DNA of 64,000 bases from Mesorhizobium sp. SARCC-RB16n. GTDB lineage: Bacteria; Pseudomonadota; Alphaproteobacteria; Rhizobiales; Rhizobiaceae. The notes under the pieces are model-generated. The model did not search any database. It saw nothing but the letters and a program-made list of their open reading frames with translations, and had not been told where the DNA came from. Location: NCBI RefSeq assembly GCF_008520305.1, contig NZ_ML703278.1, positions 1-64,000 of the forward strand, in the 5' to 3' direction. The first letter of the stretch is position 1. The number at the start of each line of letters is the position of its first letter. Made by a program: the position numbers and the translations under genes. Shown here piece after piece: positions 9,035 through 18,317 of the stretch.

Positions 9035-10371
9035 GACAAACAGCCTGAGCCTGCAACGGCACTATCTATCGCTGCGGCGAGCCGCTCCACGATCATATCG
9101 ATCTGCTCGGGTTGAATTATGTAGGGAGGGGCCAGCAGGACGTGATCGCCATTCATGCCGTCAATGGTTCCCCCCATCGGATAGCACATCAGGCCCCGCT
9201 GCATTGCCTCCTTCTTGATCTTGGCGTGAACCTTGTAAGCTGGATCGAACGGCTGCTTGCTTTCCTTGTCCGCCACGATTTCCACGCCACGGAATAGGCC
9301 GCGGCCGCGGATATCGCCCACGTAGGGAGATTGACCGAGAGCCGCGTTGAGGCTGGCCTCGAGTCGATCTCCCATTCTTCTGATGTTGGATATCGTCTCT
9401 GGACGCTTGAGGATTTCGACAACCTTGTTGGCGGCGGCCGCAGCTATGGGGTGACCAATATACGTATGTCCGTGCTGGAACAGTCCCGAACCTTCCGCGA
9501 ATGCACGATAAATCTCTTCTGACAGCAGTACCGCTCCAATCGGCTGGAAGCCACCACCCAATCCCTTCGCGATAGTGACGAGATCAGGAACGATTCCTTC
9601 CTGCTCCAACGCGAATATCGTTCCGGTGCGGCCCATTCCGCACATAACTTCATCGAGGATAAGCAAGATGCCGTACTTGTCGCAGATCTGGCGGATGCGC
9701 TTGAAGTAATCCGCCACGGGCCCTACGGCTCCAAGCGTCGCGCCGACCACCGGTTCAGCCACGAACGCCATGACCTTTTCGGCTCCCAGCTCGACAATCT
9801 TGGCCTCGAGTTCGGTGGCGAGGCGCTCGGCGTAGGCCTCAGCCGTCTCGCCCGGCTGCAAATCGCGGTAGGCATAGCAGGGCGACACATGATGTGTTTC
9901 TGGTAAGATCGGTTTGAATTGCGCACGGCGCCACGCGTTTCCACCGGTTGCCAGAGCCCCGATCGTATTGCCATGATAGCTCTGCCGACGCGCAATGATA
10001 TGGCGTCGCTCAGCCTGGCCAATCTCCACGAAATACTGACGTGCCATCTTGAGAGCAGCTTCGACAGCTTCGGATCCCCCAGAGACTAGGTACACATAGT
10101 CGAGACCGCTTGGCGCCAGATCAACGAGCTGCTCAGCAAGCTGTTCAGCAACGTCGGTCGTAAAGAAAGATGTATGAGCGTAACTGATGCGCCCCATCTG
10201 CACTTTCATCGCCTCAAGAACTTCGGGATGATTGTGGCCCAAGCAACTAACTGCGGCCCCGCCGGAGCCGTCTATGTAGCTGCGCCCTCCACCGTCCGTG
10301 ATGTAGATCCCCCCTCCTGCTACGGCCATTGGTAGGTTCGCACCGATTGTTCGGTGAAGAATCTTGCTCAT
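9031..10371 (-). CDS. Class-III pyridoxal-phosphate aminotransferase
   Basis: A 446-residue fold-type I enzyme of the BioA/omega-amino-acid:pyruvate aminotransferase class. Signs are the GSEAVEAALKMARQY phosphate-binding region, the ILDEVMCGMGRTG aspartate motif and the PLP lysine Lys269 in TIAKGLGGGFQPIGA. Length is normal for the class. Family members move the terminal amino group of omega-amino acids, taurine, putrescine-like or beta-amino acids to pyruvate or 2-oxoglutarate. It is the first gene of a two-gene leftward operon with the AhpD-like gene and may feed amine-derived carbon to neighbouring enzymes. The substrate is not determinable here. Confidence 0.85.
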   Translation of the reverse strand: MSKILHRTIGANLPMAVAGGGIYITDGGGRSYIDGSGGAAVSCLGHNHPEVLEAMKVQMGRISYAHTSFFTTDVAEQLAEQLVDLAPSGLDYVYLVSGGSEAVEAALKMARQYFVEIGQAERRHIIARRQSYHGNTIGALATGGNAWRRAQFKPILPETHHVSPCYAYRDLQPGETAEAYAERLATELEAKIVELGAEKVMAFVAEPVVGATLGAVGPVADYFKRIRQICDKYGILLILDEVMCGMGRTGTIFALEQEGIVPDLVTIAKGLGGGFQPIGAVLLSEEIYRAFAEGSGLFQHGHTYIGHPIAAAAANKVVEILKRPETISNIRRMGDRLEASLNAALGQSPYVGDIRGRGLFRGVEIVADKESKQPFDPAYKVHAKIKKEAMQRGLMCYPMGGTIDGMNGDHVLLAPPYIIQPEQIDMIVERLAAAIDSAVAGSGCLS

Positions 10372-10819
10372 TTCAATCTCGCCGTCCGGTTGGTTTTCGA
10401 GCCTTTTTTATCAGTTTGCAGAATTTTCTGGTCAATGCAACATGTGTTTTATTTATTCGTGGGATGATGCATACGTTGTCATCGTGCCAGCCTCTTGTTG
10501 CTTTCTCATGACGGCGGAGCGCAGGGCCTGGGATTCCCTTTTACTAACCTCATAAAATCGATCCTAGGAATCAGATACTTATCGATCGCCCGGACGGGTC
10601 ACATTGACATGGATGACGAGCCACCGTCCCATCTTTTTGAGACCTCTGAAGGATGGAGCCTTCTCGCATCGCAGATGACCCAGAAGGATCATATTGTGCA
10701 AACAAGAAATAACTGTTGCAGTCCCGATTGGCTTATGATCATGGTGACAATACTCGATTGAGCGATGGGCCAGCCGGCCCCGAAATGAGCCTGAAACTGA
10801 GAACCGCGTAGCAGGTGTG
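10372..10819. other. Intergenic region, no gene seen
   Basis: About 450 bases upstream of the aminotransferase gene, holding its promoter by position. Short frames show no recognisable protein. The right end runs into the transporter relics. Confidence 0.4.
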
Positions 10820-10970
10820 CTGAGGAAGCACGTCATTTGGTGCGGGCGACATCCGTGTGATGCGTCAGCACATCCTCCCGAATGTGATGGGTCCAATCAT
10901 CGTGATGAGCAGCTTGTCCATCGCAGGAGTGCCAAAAGCAGCCTTCTCTTCCGCGATTCGGCAACTGTGT
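10820..10970 (+). pseudogene. Remnant of a DppC/OppC-type peptide permease
   Basis: A short segment reads GAGDIRVMRQHILPNVMGPI, then IVMSSLSIAG. This is the EAA-loop region that ends with the helix of binding-protein-dependent dipeptide permeases (typically H-x-LPN). A frameshift precedes it and stops follow. Only about 50 codons survive. Confidence 0.7.
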
Positions 10971-11004
10971 ATGCCGTAGCCAAGATATCCTTCGACATCC
11001 GCCG

Positions 11005-11391
11005 GCGGTGAAACGCTCGGCCTTGTCGGGGAATCAGGCTGCGGAAGTCAACGACCGCTCGACTCGTGGCGCGTTTGCTCGACCCGACGGCCGGAACTAT
11101 CACTTTGAGGGGCAGGAGATTGTCAGCCTCTCCAAGAACGCCCTCAAGACGAGGCGGAAGGATTTCCAATAATTTTCCAAGACCCTTTTAGCTCGCTTAA
11201 TCCGCGCATGCGGGTAAAAGGGCTTCTTGGCGAGCCGCTCGCTATCGCTAACTAGAAGGCCCCGACCGCGACGCTCGGGTCCACCAACTCCTCGACATGG
11301 TCGGACTCGCTACACAGCACGCGCATCGTTTCCACACGAGTTTTCCGGGGGGCAACGCCAGCGCATTGGCATCGCCCGTGCTCTAGTCTAG
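11005..11391 (+). pseudogene. OppF/DppF-type ABC ATPase, 5' portion (decayed, IS-interrupted)
   Basis: Pieces of a peptide-transporter ATPase lie in changing frames: GETLGLVGESGCGKSTTARL (Walker A), then an [15 protein letters not shown]-loop region, then the signature segment [14 protein letters not shown] directly before the IS element. Several frameshifts and at least one stop (after EPLAIAN) show decay in addition to the insertion. The gene continues at 13056 beyond the IS. Confidence 0.85.
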
Positions 11392-11409
11392 TGCGCGTCC
11401 ATAAACGGC
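11383..11409. repeat. Left target duplication and terminal inverted repeat of the IS
   Basis: CTAGTCTAG at 11383-11391 is the left copy of a 9-bp direct repeat. TGCGCGTCCATAAACGGC at 11392-11409 is the left terminal inverted repeat, a perfect 18-bp match to the complement of 13038-13055. Confidence 0.9.
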
Positions 11410-13055
11410 TGTTTTCCTGGAGTTTTCAGTGGTCTTTGGCCTGGTGAAGCGATGTTTTGGGGACGCGTGATGGTACAAGGGCATGGAGGTTGCGGCCGGG
11501 GGTCGATCTGGCGGCAATGGGGTCATAGGAGTATCGGCCGGCGCTCGCCGGCGTGCTTGTGAACGCGGCCCGATGACTGGGGGTCAGGTCGATCTGAGGC
11601 GGGTGAAGAGGGCGAGATTGTAAGCGACCACCGAGGACCAGACGTAAGCCTTGAAGTGGTTGAGCCCGCGCCAGGTGCAGCGGGCCAAGCCATAGGCGCG
11701 CTTCAGGCAGGAGATGCTGGCCTCGATACCAGCGCGGAAGTTGCGCAGCTTGCGATAGACCCAGCGGCTGCTGACCATGTCTTCGATCCTGAGGGCGCTC
11801 TTCTTGTGGAACGCCATATCGCGCACGCCCCAAGCCTTGGCCTGGCGCAGATTGGCGCGGCTGGCATAGCCGCCGTCGGCCGCCGCCTGACGCGGCGGCT
11901 CGCCGTAAAACGCGATGTGGCGCTCCAGCATTAGCAGCAGACGCTCGCTGTCGGCTGGGTTGCCCGCTTCGATGACGAGATCGAGGATCAGTCCGCTGCG
12001 ACCGGTGGTCAGATTGATCTTGTGACCATATTCGACGTCGCGGCTGCCCTTGACGATGATATCGGCGTGCGGTTCGAACAGGCTCACCAGCTTCTCGCCG
12101 GCCGGGACCGGCTCGCCTGCCAGGACCCGCCGTTCGGTCTGGGCGATGATCCGCTCGATCAGCGGCCGGTAATGGCGGACTTGGGCCTGCCACAGTTCAA
12201 CGGCCGGGCTCGCCGCCAGGGTCAGCTGCTCAGCCGCCTGCTGGAGATAGCCCAAGGTGGTGCGTGTGATCCTGAGCAGCTCGCGGTAGTGCTTCACCCG
12301 TTTCGGGCGGCCGCGGGTATATTCGATCGACCGGGACCGCTTCTTCGCCGCGCGGCAGTGATCGTGCCATGGGATGGCGCTGCCCAGTGCATCCGCGTGC
12401 TGCAACAGCCGCACCATCACCCGCACAGCGTCCCATAACAGGCTGCTGTCGCTCGGCTCGTGGACGAGTGCGGCGGTGACGGTGCTGTCCACGCGCACGA
12501 CCTTGCCGCCTTCCAGCCTCTCTCGCCTGGCGCTTGCCAGCAGTACTTTGTTGATTTCTTCCCAGGTCGGCGCCTGGATCGCGCTGATCGTCTTGTGCAG
12601 GACTGATTTCTTTGGGCTCCACCCCCATGGCAGCCGGGCAAAAGCCCGGAACGAGGCGGAATCCTCCAAGTGAAAGGCCAGTTCCTGATAGCTTGGTTGG
12701 CGGTGCTGCTTGAGCAGCGCGCAGCGCAGCACAGCCTCCGCCGGCAGGCCCTCGCGGCCGGTCTCCTTGAGATCGTGCCGGCGCAGGTCCCGCGTCACCA
12801 GGCTCAAAAGCTCGCGATGCTCGTCCAGCCATTGCGACATGGCCTTCAATTCACAGCCGATCTCGTGTCCGGCGAAAAGATCAAATACACTGGATTGGAC
12901 GGTGCGTTCTTGGCGCATTGTCGGCTCCGGCGGTGGCAGAAACGCTTTGGAATCAGTGGCTTGATCTCAAAGTGTATCTGAACCCGCCGGGCCTTGCCTA
13001 CCCAAAAGCAGGATTCATTCAATAATATCAGCAGCTTGCCGTTTATGGACGCGCA
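11392..13055. mobile_element. Complete insertion sequence, 1664 bp, ISNCY-type
   Basis: Bounded by perfect 18-bp inverted repeats and by a 9-bp direct repeat CTAGTCTAG on both sides, with one intact transposase gene on the minus strand. It sits inside the ABC signature region of a decayed OppF-like gene, whose homology resumes exactly on the other side. Family assignment rests on resemblance of the transposase to proteins annotated as ISNCY; I am less sure of the subgroup. Confidence 0.92.
11584..12918 (-). CDS. Transposase of the ISNCY-type element
   Basis: A 444-residue DDE-type transposase beginning MRQERTVQSSVFDLFAGHEI. It has an N-terminal recognition part (GLPAEAVLRCALLKQ, SYQELAFHLEDS), a catalytic region opening with VVRVDSTVTAALVHEPSDSS and a C-terminal segment (RAGIEASISCLKRAYGL, with the downstream WRGLNHFKAYVWSSVVAYN). 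The frame is intact and it fills most of the element. It would cut and rejoin the inverted repeats at 11392 and 13055. The long opposite-strand frames inside it are GC-rich shadows. Confidence 0.9.
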   Translation of the reverse strand: MRQERTVQSSVFDLFAGHEIGCELKAMSQWLDEHRELLSLVTRDLRRHDLKETGREGLPAEAVLRCALLKQHRQPSYQELAFHLEDSASFRAFARLPWGWSPKKSVLHKTISAIQAPTWEEINKVLLASARRERLEGGKVVRVDSTVTAALVHEPSDSSLLWDAVRVMVRLLQHADALGSAIPWHDHCRAAKKRSRSIEYTRGRPKRVKHYRELLRITRTTLGYLQQAAEQLTLAASPAVELWQAQVRHYRPLIERIIAQTERRVLAGEPVPAGEKLVSLFEPHADIIVKGSRDVEYGHKINLTTGRSGLILDLVIEAGNPADSERLLLMLERHIAFYGEPPRQAAADGGYASRANLRQAKAWGVRDMAFHKKSALRIEDMVSSRWVYRKLRNFRAGIEASISCLKRAYGLARCTWRGLNHFKAYVWSSVVAYNLALFTRLRST

Positions 13056-13064
13056 CTAGTCTAG
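13038..13064. repeat. Right terminal inverted repeat and target duplication of the IS
   Basis: 13038-13055 is the complement of the left 18-bp inverted repeat, and CTAGTCTAG at 13056-13064 is the second copy of the 9-bp direct repeat. Confidence 0.9.
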
Positions 13065-13516
13065 CGCTCCGGCCGAAATTTGTCGTGTGCGACGAACGCG
13101 TTCCTGCGTTGGACGCCTCGATTGAGGCACAACTCGTCTACTTGCTTAAGGATCTTCCAGCCGAGTTGGGCCTCACATACCTTTTTGTGGCTCATGGACC
13201 TCAGCGTTGTGCGACATATCTCAGATCGTGCGGCAGTGATGTACCTTGGACAAATGGTAGAGCTTGCTTCGAGGTCAACGATATTTCGCAACCCGCGGCA
13301 CCCCTACACCCGGGCTCTTATTCTTCGGTTCCATCCGCTCGCCCTTATCGAACGAAAACTGCAGTTGCACTAAAGGGAGACGTTCCAAGCCCGATCAATC
13401 CACCCTCCGGCTGCCGCTTTCACATACGCTGCCCAATAGCAACGGGTCGATGCCGTGTCGATGAGCCATTGTTGAGAGAGGTCTCGGGACATTCCGTAGT
13501 CTGCCACCCAGCCTGA
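13056..13516 (+). pseudogene. OppF/DppF-type ABC ATPase, 3' portion
   Basis: Continues the ATPase after the [22 protein letters not shown] is the Walker B and D-loop region with the usual DE(P)xSALD altered. [20 protein letters not shown] follows across a frameshift (H-loop), then [20 protein letters not shown] and the C-terminal oligopeptide-transporter tail with a CRFHIRCPIATGRC cysteine cluster ending at 13516. Frame changes near 13195 and 13360 confirm decay independent of the insertion. Confidence 0.85.
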
Positions 13517-13641
13517 CACGTATAAGCGGCGGAATCGGAAACGCGGAGATAGAGATGCTATCGTGAAAGCTATAGGTTACTAATTCAGCAGAGGGAAGCC
13601 GGGAGACTATGCGTAACGTGGCCGAAGTGCCGATATCGCCC

Positions 13642-14574
13642 TCAATCTTCCAGGGCGCTACCGTTGTGACCCCGTGCAGAAACGCTGGCTTTTCGGGGTG
13701 CGGTCTTCGATTTCAGATGCGTATTGAGGTTGGAGAGATGGGCATCAAATTTGAGAAGTGACTCGCGGGTAGCATCTGCGTTTCTGCCAGCCACTAACGC
13801 GCCAAGCACTTCAGCTACCGCAAAAGCCGGCGTCATTGTGTGAAAAAAAGACGGACTCTTTGTCTGGACGAGGACGACATCATCAGCAATGCGGGCTAGG
13901 GGCGCGACCTCACTGTCCGTGATGGCAACAATCGGAATCTTCTTGCGCTGCGCATATTCAGCTATCTCAACAGTCGCCCGCGTGTAGGGGGAAACACTTG
14001 CGGCAAAAAGCACGTCATCCCTAGTAGCGCGAGTCATCATGTCGGAGCCAATACCCCCCATAGCATCCAGTAGAATCGATTTCTCGCCTATCATCGACAG
14101 TATATAATGCAGGTGCCACGCGATTGAGTGACTTGATCGCAAGCCTACACAAAATACCTGCTGCGCAATGGCGAGACGCCTAGCCGTTGAAACAATCGCA
14201 TCGAGCTGCGCGGATTCCGCTAGTCGTCCGATCTCGGCGGCTTCTGCGCGAAGTATTTCGCGAGCTAGCCCATGATCTCCTTTGCGCTTTTGGTCAAGTG
14301 CCTGGGCTCCGGCCTTCCCAGCGAAACCAACATCGCCGCTGCGAACGGCTTCGGCATACATTCCCCTGATCTCATCATAACCTGAAAGGCCGAAAAATTT
14401 TGCCAGCCGAGTCATTGTTGAGGGCTGAACGCCAGCTAATCGGGCTTGATCCCGCATAGAAAGCAAGGCCACATCATGGGGATGGTCAATAATGTACCGT
14501 GCGGCAAGCTGAAATTGCTCCGACAGCGATTCGAAGCTCCCGATTAGTCGGTCAGAGAAAGGTCCATTAGCCAT
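13642..14574 (-). CDS. MurR/RpiR-family transcriptional regulator
   Basis: About 310 residues from the chosen ATG (MANGPFSDRLIGSFESLSEQ). The N-terminal HTH (ARLAGVQPSTMTRLAKFFGLSG) and SIS domain (FAASVSPYTRATVEIAEYAQ) place it in the RpiR family, together with the regulator at 6900. It lies just beyond the decayed peptide transporter and may once have regulated it. No strong ribosome site is visible; an upstream in-frame start would add 25 residues that do not resemble the family. Confidence 0.8.
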   Translation of the reverse strand: MANGPFSDRLIGSFESLSEQFQLAARYIIDHPHDVALLSMRDQARLAGVQPSTMTRLAKFFGLSGYDEIRGMYAEAVRSGDVGFAGKAGAQALDQKRKGDHGLAREILRAEAAEIGRLAESAQLDAIVSTARRLAIAQQVFCVGLRSSHSIAWHLHYILSMIGEKSILLDAMGGIGSDMMTRATRDDVLFAASVSPYTRATVEIAEYAQRKKIPIVAITDSEVAPLARIADDVVLVQTKSPSFFHTMTPAFAVAEVLGALVAGRNADATRESLLKFDAHLSNLNTHLKSKTAPRKASVSARGHNGSALED

Positions 14575-14987
14575 AGAAGTTCGTAGCGCAACGTCGTGAT
14601 TTGTGCAACAGATGTTGCGTTGCGAAGTGAGCAGTCGAGCCAGTAACACATGCTAGCAGCATGCCAGCAGGTGCTAGATACCGGTCCTTTGAGCATTTAC
14701 ATAGATGCTTAGAGACGCTGGCAACAGAAACGGACACACCCAAGGCAATCGTTACGGGCCGTATGTCGTCCGAAGCTGCCCCCCCGTCAAGCAGTCGGGG
14801 TCTGACGGAGGCATCTCGACATGGCCTTGGGGACTAGCTCGAGATGAGGTATCTCTGCGGGGGCGGCCCTGTAAAGGAGAGCGCCGGGTCCCAGCGCCGT
14901 AGCGCACGCCGGTGTGAGCAAAATAGAGAGGGCGGATGCACGTTCACGGCGGGTGAGGAGAGCTCACTGCACGCAGAACGTCCGATT
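14575..14987. other. Region between trbI and the RpiR gene
   Basis: About 410 bases with no supportable gene. In related quorum-controlled plasmids traR and traM may follow trbI; neither is here. A leftward terminator for the trb operon would be expected, but I see no clear hairpin with a T-run. Confidence 0.45.
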
Positions 14988-16298
14988 CTAACTCCGATAG
15001 GACCCAGGAAACACAATGTCCTGATCGATCAGGACATTGAACTTATATCCCGGCCTAATCTCCAGCGTCGGCTGGATATTCAGATTGCGACTGATCGTCT
15101 GTTCCGCAACACGGCCAAAACTCTCCGCGAAATTCCGTCGCGCCGCATCCGACGCCGTCTCCTGCGTGGCGAGCGTGGAACTTTCCGGCATCGACGCATC
15201 GATCCCGGTGCCGATCAGCGCGATCAGCGCCGCCGAGCCAAAGGTCCGCCAATAGTGGTTGTTCACCTTGTCGTTGAACCCGCCGTAGCCTTCGGCGTCG
15301 GTGCCTGCCATGCCACCGATCTGGAGCGTTGAACCATTCGGAAAGATGAGATCCGTCCAGACGACGAGAACGCGGCTTTGTCCGAACGAGACCTTGCTGT
15401 CGTAGCGCCCGAACAGTTTTGCTCCTTGAGGGATCAAAAGCCGGTGGCCGGTGGCGCTGTCATAGACGTTCTGGCTCACTTGCGCGGTGATGCGGCCGGG
15501 AAGGTCGGAATTGATGCCAGTGATCAACGTCGCCGGGATAACCGAGCCACGCTTGAGTTCATAGAGGGATTGCTGCGGCACGACACGGTTCGGCAGATAT
15601 CCCAGCTCCTTGAGATCGGAGTTGAAGAAGTCCTCCTTGGATCGCTGCCCGTTCTGGTCGACGTCCTGACCTGTGAGGCCGTTTTTCAGGGCGGCGGCAT
15701 AAAGGTCCGGCATGGTTTGGTTTGTCGTTGACGATGCCGTGGTGGTTTCAGCTGGCGTCTGGTCGCTGGTTTTCGCACTTGCCGCCAGCTTGCTGCGGTC
15801 GATGGCGAGAGGTGCATCATAGGCTGCGTCATTTGCTTGCAGTCGTGCCATCCTCTGGCGCTGCCGCTCGCGTAGATACTGCTCCTGCTGCTCACGCTTC
15901 AGGCGGGCGCGCCAAACCGCCTCCGGCTCCAGTTCCTGGGTCTTTTGCGGCTCCTCGCGGTTTTCCGGCTGCGTCGTGAACGGATTTGTCGCCTTGTCTT
16001 CCTTCTTCTCGACCGGCGTCGGCTGGAAGGTGACCTGCGGCTCGGTGTCACCGATAATACCGTCGGTGATGCCTCGCTTCATCTGATCGGCAAAAGTCGA
16101 GGCGGGCGTGCCTGTACTCGTATCGAGCCCCGCATTCTTGCCAAAGAACAGCCCGCGCGAGGTCAGGCCGTAGATGATCACCCCGAGGAACAGGATCACC
16201 AGGACGACCACGACGATGATGGGCAACCGGTTGATCCGGCGCATGCCGGACTGAGCGTCCTCCGTCGTGGCGGCGCCGAGCTTCAGAGATTGTACCAT
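14988..16298 (-). CDS. trbI: TrbI, VirB10-like conjugal transfer channel protein
   Basis: About 436 residues. A short cytoplasmic start, one membrane segment (LPIIVVVVLVILFLGVIIYG, about residues 25-44), a Pro/Gln/Lys-rich periplasmic linker and a C-terminal VirB10 beta-barrel domain (LIPQGAKLFGRYDSKVSFGQ, DGE-like PNGSTLQIGGMAGTDAEGY) are seen. VirB10 homologues bridge inner and outer membranes of type IV secretion systems. The start is behind an AGGGGG ribosome site. It is the last gene of the traI-trb operon. Confidence 0.93.
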   Translation of the reverse strand: MVQSLKLGAATTEDAQSGMRRINRLPIIVVVVLVILFLGVIIYGLTSRGLFFGKNAGLDTSTGTPASTFADQMKRGITDGIIGDTEPQVTFQPTPVEKKEDKATNPFTTQPENREEPQKTQELEPEAVWRARLKREQQEQYLRERQRQRMARLQANDAAYDAPLAIDRSKLAASAKTSDQTPAETTTASSTTNQTMPDLYAAALKNGLTGQDVDQNGQRSKEDFFNSDLKELGYLPNRVVPQQSLYELKRGSVIPATLITGINSDLPGRITAQVSQNVYDSATGHRLLIPQGAKLFGRYDSKVSFGQSRVLVVWTDLIFPNGSTLQIGGMAGTDAEGYGGFNDKVNNHYWRTFGSAALIALIGTGIDASMPESSTLATQETASDAARRNFAESFGRVAEQTISRNLNIQPTLEIRPGYKFNVLIDQDIVFPGSYRS

Positions 16299-16312
16299 CG
16301 ACTTTTTCCCCC

Positions 16313-16774
16313 TCACCCGCGCTTCAGAACGGAGAGTGCACTGGCCGGGGTCGCGCCACCGGCGGTCACCGTGTAGGCGCGGCCAAGCTCGACTTTACTG
16401 GTCGAGAGCCGCGCCAGAACCTGGCCATCGAATGCCAGGACGCCGTAGGCGAGCGGGATTACGGTCTTGCCGGCATCGGTTTTCTGGTCCGTGACGACGG
16501 CATAGCCCCAGCCCTTGAGCGCCCCCTCGAGCGCCTGGCCAAAGGGAGAGGCATCGACCTTGAGGGCAATCGTCACCTTGCCCGGCCCGATCTGCTCGGC
16601 GAGACGGCTGACCATATCGCCGGCGATGGCGCTTGCGGCTGGGCCGGAAACGTCCGGCGGCGCGTCGCTGGCAACGAGGCCGTCCGTTGCGGCCGTCTGA
16701 CATCCGGAAAGAAACAGAACGATGAGGCCGGCCGCGGCGAGCTGGCGGATTTGATCAATGGCAGGACATCTCAT
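16313..16774 (-). CDS. trbH: TrbH, conjugal transfer lipoprotein
   Basis: A 153-residue protein with a lipoprotein signal ([13 protein letters not shown]; Cys about residue 25) and a periplasmic domain. TrbH is a small component of the Ti/RP4-type mating apparatus. Position between trbG and trbI and the overlap of its start with the trbG stop support the call. Exact role unknown. Confidence 0.88.
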   Translation of the reverse strand: MRCPAIDQIRQLAAAGLIVLFLSGCQTAATDGLVASDAPPDVSGPAASAIAGDMVSRLAEQIGPGKVTIALKVDASPFGQALEGALKGWGYAVVTDQKTDAGKTVIPLAYGVLAFDGQVLARLSTSKVELGRAYTVTAGGATPASALSVLKRG

Positions 16775-17631
16775 CAGCGCCCTCCCCGCCGGATCGTCAC
16801 CTTCTCCTGTTTCCAGCCAACGCCCGAAACCAGAACGGCCTTGTCGACGTTGTAGTCGACGATCATCATGTCGTTCTTCATCCGGTAGTTGACGATCCGG
16901 TTCTGTCCACCAGACACAACGAACAGCACCGGTGCATCCTGGCCGGAGATCCGGCGCGGGAACTGGATGTAGGTCTTCTCGCCGTCGCTATAGACCCGCG
17001 TCGGTCGCCAGCCGGCTCGGCCGGAGACGGAGTAGGAGAAGGTAAGCTGTTCGGCCGGCATGCCCGCGCCGGGAATCGTGCTTGCCTCCAGCCTCGAATT
17101 GATATCGGCGAGCTTGGCCGACACATCTTCCGGATATTCGAACCCGACCCGCGCCATATATTGCGTCGGATGCGATTTCAGCTGGATATGGTAGGTGCGG
17201 CGCGACGTCGTCACCACCATCGAGGTGATCAGCCCTGCCTCGGCCGGTTTGACGATCAGATGGATCGCCTGGCCACCAGCCGCACCCGATGTCGCGGGCT
17301 CGACCTTCCAGCGGACCGTATCGCCGACGAGTACATCGCGGACCACCTCACCGGGCTGAAGCTCGATATCGCAAACCTGCAGCGGCGAGCAGACGACGGA
17401 GGGCTGCACCTCGCCATAGAGGAAGATGACCTTGCCGTCGTCTCCCCTGGTCACCAGGCCACGGCTGCCGCGCCACTTGCCGGAGATATCGATGCCCTTC
17501 TCTTCGTTTGCCGAGACATCGCCCGCGCGCGCGTCGGATATCGCCACGGTTCCGGTGATCAGTCCGCTTGCGAGGGCAAGGACAAGCCTGGCGCGGCGCG
17601 TATTTGTTTTCATGTTCATGTGCGTGGCCAT
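16774..17631 (-). CDS. trbG: TrbG, VirB9-like outer-membrane channel component
   Basis: About 285 residues with a cleavable signal ([21 protein letters not shown]) and the VirB9/CagX beta-rich fold ([40 protein letters not shown], then a C-terminal domain [20 protein letters not shown]). VirB9 forms the outer-membrane core with VirB10. The start chosen is the first of three close ATGs, 5 bases after the trbF stop, with a GAAAGG ribosome site. A longer open frame upstream only overlaps trbF and is rejected. Confidence 0.92.
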   Translation of the reverse strand: MATHMNMKTNTRRARLVLALASGLITGTVAISDARAGDVSANEEKGIDISGKWRGSRGLVTRGDDGKVIFLYGEVQPSVVCSPLQVCDIELQPGEVVRDVLVGDTVRWKVEPATSGAAGGQAIHLIVKPAEAGLITSMVVTTSRRTYHIQLKSHPTQYMARVGFEYPEDVSAKLADINSRLEASTIPGAGMPAEQLTFSYSVSGRAGWRPTRVYSDGEKTYIQFPRRISGQDAPVLFVVSGGQNRIVNYRMKNDMMIVDYNVDKAVLVSGVGWKQEKVTIRRGGR

Positions 17632-17636
17632 GCCTT

Positions 17637-18299
17637 TCAAAGCTGTGCGGTCCAGTCGAAATCGCGGAGATAAAGACCGATCGGGTTGAGACGGATCACG
17701 CCCTCGTCCTGCGGCGGGGTCAGCGTCACCGTGGCGATGCCGCGGAACCGGCGGACAGCCGTTTCCTTGCCTTTGCGGTCGCGCTCGAATTCCGTCCAGT
17801 CGATCTGGTAGGACTGGTTCGACAGCGCCACGATGTTGTTGACCTCGATGGCGACCGTGGCGTTCTTCGCCTTCTCGAAGGGTGAGTTCGAGCGGAACCA
17901 GGCATTGACCTTTTCCGTCGCCGGATCCGAGGTCCTGAGCAGCGCGTAGGTGCGGTCGATATACTGCTTCTGCACCACGGCATCCGGGGTGACCGAGCGG
18001 AAGTTCGAAACGAAGCCGCCAAGCGTCGCGCGCACCACCCTGGGGTCGGCATATTCGATCTGCTGCGGGAAACCGGCGCTCACCGCCGTGCCGAGCTTGT
18101 CGACCTCGACGACATAAGGAACGAGCTTGACCTGCGTGCTCTGGTAAAGCGCATAGGAAAACCCCACCACGGCCATGACCATGCCGGTGATGCCGACAAT
18201 GCGCCACGCCGACGCCGCCTTCACATAGGAGCCGTATCGCTCGTTCCATTCGTTGCGGGCGGCAAGATAGGGGTTATCGGGGCCGCGGTTCGCTGCCAT
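17637..18299 (-). CDS. trbF: TrbF, VirB8-like inner-membrane scaffold
   Basis: A 220-residue protein with a cytoplasmic N-terminus, a single membrane helix ([20 protein letters not shown]) and a periplasmic VirB8 domain ([31 protein letters not shown]). VirB8 homologues nucleate assembly of the type IV channel. Typical length and position in the operon. Confidence 0.92.
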   Translation of the reverse strand: MAANRGPDNPYLAARNEWNERYGSYVKAASAWRIVGITGMVMAVVGFSYALYQSTQVKLVPYVVEVDKLGTAVSAGFPQQIEYADPRVVRATLGGFVSNFRSVTPDAVVQKQYIDRTYALLRTSDPATEKVNAWFRSNSPFEKAKNATVAIEVNNIVALSNQSYQIDWTEFERDRKGKETAVRRFRGIATVTLTPPQDEGVIRLNPIGLYLRDFDWTAQL

Positions 18300-18317
18300 C
18301 TTTCCCGTCCTCTTTGA

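Noticed and set aside
11426-12832. Alternative frames inside the IS as second transposase genes
   Set aside because: They are shadows of the intact 444-codon transposase and show no slippery site or A/B arrangement.
14575-14987. Expected traR/traM position after trbI
   Set aside because: No LuxR-type HTH or TraM-like frame is present on either strand.
16774-18249. N-terminal extension of TrbG upstream into trbF
   Set aside because: The extra sequence is the wrong frame of trbF. The signal peptide and ribosome site define the start at 17631.
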